IMG/VR virus record: IMGVR_UViG_3300050033_000419
Span: 1-57,437 of that record
Source of the DNA: a virus
Strand: one strand, 5' to 3'
DNA length: 57,437 bases
The translations under genes and the position numbers were made by a program. The notes below the pieces were generated by a model. The model made no database searches and had not been told where the DNA came from. It was given only the letters and a program-made list of their open reading frames with translations. Of the stretch, positions 53,682 to 57,437 are shown piece by piece; the first letter of the stretch is position 1, and every line of letters starts with the position of its first letter.

Positions 53682-54135
53682 GGGATCCCCAGAAGTCGAA
53701 ATAGCGAAGCTTCTTCCTGCCGTACTGCGGCGAGAGGAAGACGTTGTTCCACACCGTGACGCAATGCTCGTTCGCGGCGCCGATGACTTTTGGCCAATCC
53801 ATCACCAGCGCCGAATGTCCCCAATCCATGCCCAACTTGGCGACCACCATGCTCGCTGGCTTCGGCGTCCGCCCCGCTTGCGGCTCGTACTCGGTGGCGA
53901 ACTGCTCGATCAGCTTGATAAAGCTTTCATCTGAGTGGTGCAGGAACCATTGCGGCGAAAGGTGCGGTAGTTTTGCGATGTCGATCTGCCGCACTCCGGC
54001 GCCGTTGAGTGCTGCAGCAATGAAGCGTCCGCAATCCACACCCACGCCCTTGATGGCGGCTTCCCACACAAAGGGCGTGCCCCTCCAAGTGAGGGCTTCG
54101 GTGATGACCGCTCGGCGTTCTTGCTGCTCCGTCAT
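53674..54135 (-). CDS. NlpC/P60-like tail tip peptidase
   Basis: A 153-aa protein. TWRGTPFVWEAAIKGVGVDC carries the catalytic Cys, and DWGHSALVMDW the catalytic His, followed by a third polar residue region. This is the standard small peptidase of siphophage tail tips, thought to open peptidoglycan during DNA entry. ATGA overlaps the DUF2163 gene. Confidence 0.87.
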   Translation of the reverse strand: MTEQQERRAVITEALTWRGTPFVWEAAIKGVGVDCGRFIAAALNGAGVRQIDIAKLPHLSPQWFLHHSDESFIKLIEQFATEYEPQAGRTPKPASMVVAKLGMDWGHSALVMDWPKVIGAANEHCVTVWNNVFLSPQYGRKKLRYFDFWGSHV

Positions 54136-55073
54136 GCGATCACCACGCTCGAATTCACCGCGCTGGGCACAAACGGGAAACAGGCGACGCCGGCGCCCGC
54201 TGCCACCGCACCCGAGAAGTCACGCGGCACCGGAACACGTGCGTCGAGCAAATCGCCCGTGGTAGCCGCAAACGGCAATGGCTCACTCAGGTAAAAGGCG
54301 TGGTGGCCGCTCTCCACTGTCTGCTGGCGAATGCGACGATAGGTTCCCCCGAGTTGGCCAGTCGTGATAACCAGGTACCCAGCGTCATAAGTATCGGCGG
54401 GCATAGTCGGCGAAGCATCAGCGTAGATCTTGGAAGGCGTTGACCCGCTCGCGATGGTGAAGAATGACGGTGCGCCCGCGGGAATCATGCCCACGGAGTA
54501 CTGCGCGAAGATGTTGGTCGGCTCGATCAGGTTCGTGGGCACCTGAATGTTCAAGGTCTCCATGCGGCTGATGACCGAGATCTTTACGTTGAGCCGGTCG
54601 GGTTGCAGATCGCCGATGCGTCCGCTGAACAGCAGGCAGGCCCCAAGGCTATTGGCGTCGCCCGGAGTCAGCATTACGCAGCGCCACACTTCGAGCACGC
54701 CATTATCGAATACACCCGCCCCAAAGCCCTGTAGCGCGGTAAGCAGTGTGACCGCCGGACTGCCGCCATCATCGGCCAGAATATCCGTCAACTGCGGCGA
54801 CCAGGTCACGTCGAGCGTGTCGGCGTCGAGACCAATCTTCGACTCCACTCCGCCGCGCGAGATGGTGGCCGGATTGAAGCGACCGTATTGGTCCCACAGC
54901 AGTGGCCGCTGATAGTCGGTGAGCAGGAACTGCTTGCCCATGTACTGCCCGGCATAATTCGGTGCCGTGTTGATGACGTAAAGGTCGGCGAGAAGCAGCA
55001 TCCGGTTGGCCGCGAGGTAGGTTTGCACCGCCAGCGTGCTGTCTAGGCCGTTCCCGTCGGTGAAGGCTCTCAT
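54132..55073 (-). CDS. DUF2163 tail protein
   Basis: A 313-aa protein: MRAFTDGNGLDSTLAVQTYL then LYVINTAPNYAGQYMG, GGVESKIGLDADTLDVTWSP and SLGACLLFSGRIGDLQPDRL, matching DUF2163, the usual gene between DUF2460 and NlpC/P60. ATG 55073 lies in an ATGA overlap. Part of the distal tail. Confidence 0.82.
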   Translation of the reverse strand: MRAFTDGNGLDSTLAVQTYLAANRMLLLADLYVINTAPNYAGQYMGKQFLLTDYQRPLLWDQYGRFNPATISRGGVESKIGLDADTLDVTWSPQLTDILADDGGSPAVTLLTALQGFGAGVFDNGVLEVWRCVMLTPGDANSLGACLLFSGRIGDLQPDRLNVKISVISRMETLNIQVPTNLIEPTNIFAQYSVGMIPAGAPSFFTIASGSTPSKIYADASPTMPADTYDAGYLVITTGQLGGTYRRIRQQTVESGHHAFYLSEPLPFAATTGDLLDARVPVPRDFSGAVAAGAGVACFPFVPSAVNSSVVIA

Positions 55074-55759
55074 ACGCGCGTCCCCACGAGCTGCACCTGC
55101 TGCGCGTTCCAGAGCAGGGCATGCCACATATCCAGTTCCTGCTCGTCTTGTGCGAACCGCACCCGGTAAAGCCACCCGAAGTTGGCGGTGATGGGACCAC
55201 TCACACTGCTGAGGAACTGCACGACCCAGCCGCTATAAGCAATGCCGTTGTTATCCAGTATTCCCGTGCCTGTTTGGGCTGGGGAATAGACCACATAATC
55301 CGTGTTAAGCGTCAGTGTGGTTCCGGCGTTCTTGATGACCGGGAGGATCGGATTGCCCGAGCCATCAATGCTGAGTTCGTAGATCAACTCGGTGGTGCTG
55401 GTACCTGGCTTGGTGCGCACCAGCGGCGCGCCGTTATTCACATCGACGGCGAGCGCCTGGCCAGTGACGGACGATTCCACAGGGTCGCTGGTGATCGCGC
55501 CGGCGTCGAGCAGGAAGGAATCGAACTGCCCCTGGCGCGCCATGAAGAATGCTTCCAGAACGCTCAACTCGTCGTGCGCGAGGTATCCCTTGCGCAGGAT
55601 GGCATAGTTCAATTCAAACTTATAGATAGCATCGGAGCCCATGGAGAGGCGCGTCTCGTAGCCAGGCGCGGCTGCGGGCTGCACCAATGTTTTGTAGGTG
55701 GGTGTCTTCTTCAGCGACCACGACAAACCGTGAAGGTGGGGAAAGAGTAGATTGCTCAT
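55070..55759 (-). CDS. Distal tail protein, DUF2460-like
   Basis: A 229-aa protein: HGLSWSLKKTPTYKTLVQPA, YKFELNYAILRKGY, FFMARQGQFDSFLLDAGA and GWLYRVRFAQDEQELDMWHA. Matches DUF2460. ATGA couples it to the tape measure gene. It forms the ring that closes the tail tube. Confidence 0.84.
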   Translation of the reverse strand: MSNLLFPHLHGLSWSLKKTPTYKTLVQPAAAPGYETRLSMGSDAIYKFELNYAILRKGYLAHDELSVLEAFFMARQGQFDSFLLDAGAITSDPVESSVTGQALAVDVNNGAPLVRTKPGTSTTELIYELSIDGSGNPILPVIKNAGTTLTLNTDYVVYSPAQTGTGILDNNGIAYSGWVVQFLSSVSGPITANFGWLYRVRFAQDEQELDMWHALLWNAQQVQLVGTRV

Positions 55760-57437
55760 TTGCGAATCACCCCGCCCGAGCGGAACTCTGCCTTCACACG
55801 TGCGACGGCAAGATCAGCAGCCTCCTTGGGGCTGGAGACGTTGTGGAAGTGGATGTCGCCACCGTAGTAGTGATTCGTGTCGCCGCCGCTGCTGGATCCG
55901 CCACCGCCCAGCGCGAGCGCCGGACTGCCATAGCCACCACCGCCGCTGGGGGCGGTACGGAAGAACTCGGACATGTTTTCAAGGCCAGCCTTGAAGCGTG
56001 CCGGGAGGACCTTCTCGTCCTTGTGCAGCATGGCCATCTGATCTTCGGGGACGTCGTAGCCGCCAGCCGCCGAAGCGATCGCGCCGAACGCCATCACCCC
56101 CACAAATGCCGCCGCCGCCGCCACCGGTGCCAGAAACGGCCCCACGACCGGGATGTCGCTGACAGATTCGTAAGCCTTGGCCGCTGCGACCGCCGCGGAG
56201 TGCATGATCTTTTTGAGCGCCGCCGCGCTGGAAATTGCGGTAGATTGCGATTCCGCTGTGGTGTCGCTCGCAACCTTCGCCTGGTTGGCCGCAGTGTGCG
56301 CGACCAGGCCTTCCACTTCGAGCACGATCTGCTTTGCGACCATCTGAGTGAGAGCCTCGACGACCGACTTCAGCATATTGGCGCCCATTTGCGCCCAGGC
56401 GCGAGAGACGCTCTCGGTGCCAAGGATCATCGCGCTGAAGCCGCTGCTCATCGAGCTTTGAATGCCGGAGAAGGCACTGCTGAGAGCGGTGTGCATACGC
56501 TGCGCGGAGCTCTCTGCCATCTGCTGACTCTGCTGGAAGAACACCCGCATGCCGTCCATGGCGCTGCCGGTCCGCAGCTTCTCTTCATCCAGCGACTTGT
56601 TGAGATCGTCGATGCCCTTCTTGAGCGCGGCAGCGTAAGCCGTGCCGTCGAGCTTGCCGGCCAGGTGCAACTGCCGGATCTGCTCGAGTTCTTTGCGGTA
56701 CCGCTCGGCTGGGTCAATGGTGCCGGTGAGCTTTTCCTTTTCCAGCTCGAGGCCGCGGTTGAACTCGTCCTGGGTGATGTTGCCGTCACGCAGCAAGGTG
56801 GTCAGCTTCGCCTGCGTGTCGGCAAACGCCTCGGCCGCCGTGCGCGTCTGCTGGTACACCTGCGCGCCCATCTGATTGCGCGCACCCGCATCCTGACCGA
56901 GCTTGATGTTTGCGGCGCCTTGCTGCACGGCCCCGGTAGCGGTAGGCGTGGCTGCGGGCAGGGCCAGAAGGCTGTCGATCGTCTTCTTCGGACCGCCCTC
57001 GATCTCGGCTGTAGTGATCAGGGCCGCTTGTTTGATCTTGAGATGATCCTCCGCGGCAGCGAGCTTGTTAACCGCGTCGTTCAGATCTTCCCAAATGCGC
57101 TCCGGGTGCGAGGCGCGGAAGTCTTCGAGCTCCTGCCGGAGGTGCTGGATGTTGCTGATCTCGGCGGCGAGTGGATCCTTGCCTTCGGTGTTGAGCGAGC
57201 TGCGAACTTTCTCAAGAAGGCCGTCAATCTCTTTCTCAACCTTGGAGAAATCGAGACCGCCGCCGAACTGCGGAACCGTGCCGGCGCCGCCGAGTTTGCT
57301 GGCAAACTTCTTCTGTGCGGCATCGAGATCGGAGAAAAACTTGTCTTCCTGTTTGTGCAGCTCCGCGATCTGCTTGTCGATGTCTTCGTTCTCGGAGGCC
57401 TTGCGCTCCGCATCGATCGCATCGGGCGCTTCGAGCT
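55756..57437 (-). CDS. Tape measure protein, C-terminal part (enters from right edge)
   Basis: An open frame from the right edge to 55756, in the frame of the gene that leaves the left edge. It contains long coiled coil (RRYRKELEQIRQL-like YRKELEQIRQLHLAGKLDGT), then a hydrophobic part (GPFLAPVAAAAAFVGVMAFG) and a Gly-rich end (SGGGGYGSPALALGGGGSSS) with AVARVKAEF. The C-terminal region may include the segment cut off in mature virions of related phages. Confidence 0.93.
   Translation of the reverse strand, partial: LEAPDAIDAERKASENEDIDKQIAELHKQEDKFFSDLDAAQKKFASKLGGAGTVPQFGGGLDFSKVEKEIDGLLEKVRSSLNTEGKDPLAAEISNIQHLRQELEDFRASHPERIWEDLNDAVNKLAAAEDHLKIKQAALITTAEIEGGPKKTIDSLLALPAATPTATGAVQQGAANIKLGQDAGARNQMGAQVYQQTRTAAEAFADTQAKLTTLLRDGNITQDEFNRGLELEKEKLTGTIDPAERYRKELEQIRQLHLAGKLDGTAYAAALKKGIDDLNKSLDEEKLRTGSAMDGMRVFFQQSQQMAESSAQRMHTALSSAFSGIQSSMSSGFSAMILGTESVSRAWAQMGANMLKSVVEALTQMVAKQIVLEVEGLVAHTAANQAKVASDTTAESQSTAISSAAALKKIMHSAAVAAAKAYESVSDIPVVGPFLAPVAAAAAFVGVMAFGAIASAAGGYDVPEDQMAMLHKDEKVLPARFKAGLENMSEFFRTAPSGGGGYGSPALALGGGGSSSGGDTNHYYGGDIHFHNVSSPKEAADLAVARVKAEFRSGGVIRK
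57133..57437. repeat. Right-hand copy of the terminal overlap
   Basis: This sequence reappears at 1-281 except for the internal 77 bases 57234-57310, which the left copy lacks. The right copy gives the coherent tape-measure reading (for example KKFASKLGGAGTVPQFGGGL through the 77-base part), so it is probably the true version. Confidence 0.85.

Noticed and set aside
1-57437. Temperate phage with an integration module
   Set aside because: I found no integrase, excisionase, repressor or attachment-site signature. The LuxR-, Fis- and sigma-like proteins are not lysogeny repressors. A missed, highly divergent gene cannot be excluded.

Overview
The window reads as one essentially complete genome of a tailed (siphovirus-like) double-stranded DNA phage, probably from a metagenome. 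A complete head-tail module is present: HNH endonuclease, small and large terminase, HK97-type portal, ClpP-like prohead protease, capsid, connectors, tail tube, frameshifted tail chaperone, tape measure, DUF2460/DUF2163/NlpC-P60 tail-tip proteins and fibres. The contig closes on itself: the tape-measure gene leaves the left edge and re-enters in the same frame at the right edge, and bases 1-281 repeat the right end with one internal replacement. Closed at that overlap, the circle would be 57,156 bp. I see no integrase, excisionase, CI/Cro-type repressor or partition gene, so a lytic life style is the simplest reading. The host is not stated. LamG/DUF2341 and chitobiase-C-like modules behind Sec signal peptides resemble secreted proteins of Acidobacteriota, so an acidobacterial host is my guess (inference only).

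Layout: nearly everything is on the minus strand. A divergent control region at about 37.82-38.05 kb has a strong leftward promoter that appears to start directly on a GTG codon (leaderless) and a rightward one serving the only plus-strand gene (38055-38597). Leftward from 37.8 to about 18.2 kb lie many small, overlapping early genes: HNH nucleases, small membrane proteins, zinc-finger proteins, a cold-shock protein, a DUF6745 protein with a remarkable 9-bp repeat array, a Gp37/Gp68 protein with a nested HNH gene, a lambda-O-like initiator with internal iterons and a DnaA-N-like C-terminus, a VRR-NUC nuclease, an ASCH-like protein and a DUF3310 protein. From 18.1 to 15.8 kb come a possible small structured RNA between two terminators, LuxR-type HTH genes, three tRNA genes and a spanin-like protein. 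From 15.8 kb leftward across position 1 and round to 38.6 kb runs the late block.

Three unusual layers sit on the late block. First, three family-2 glycosyltransferases and an FkbM methyltransferase lie inside the head-tail joining module, suggesting virion glycosylation. Second, six fibre- or adhesin-like proteins at the end of the late block each begin with a Sec signal peptide, which is odd for virion parts assembled in the cytoplasm. Third, the lysis genes (holin-like, GH73-like endolysin, spanin-like) are embedded between the two groups of secreted fibres. Most genes are coupled by ATGA/GTGA overlaps, so the genome is probably read as a few long leftward transcripts punctuated by hairpin terminators.
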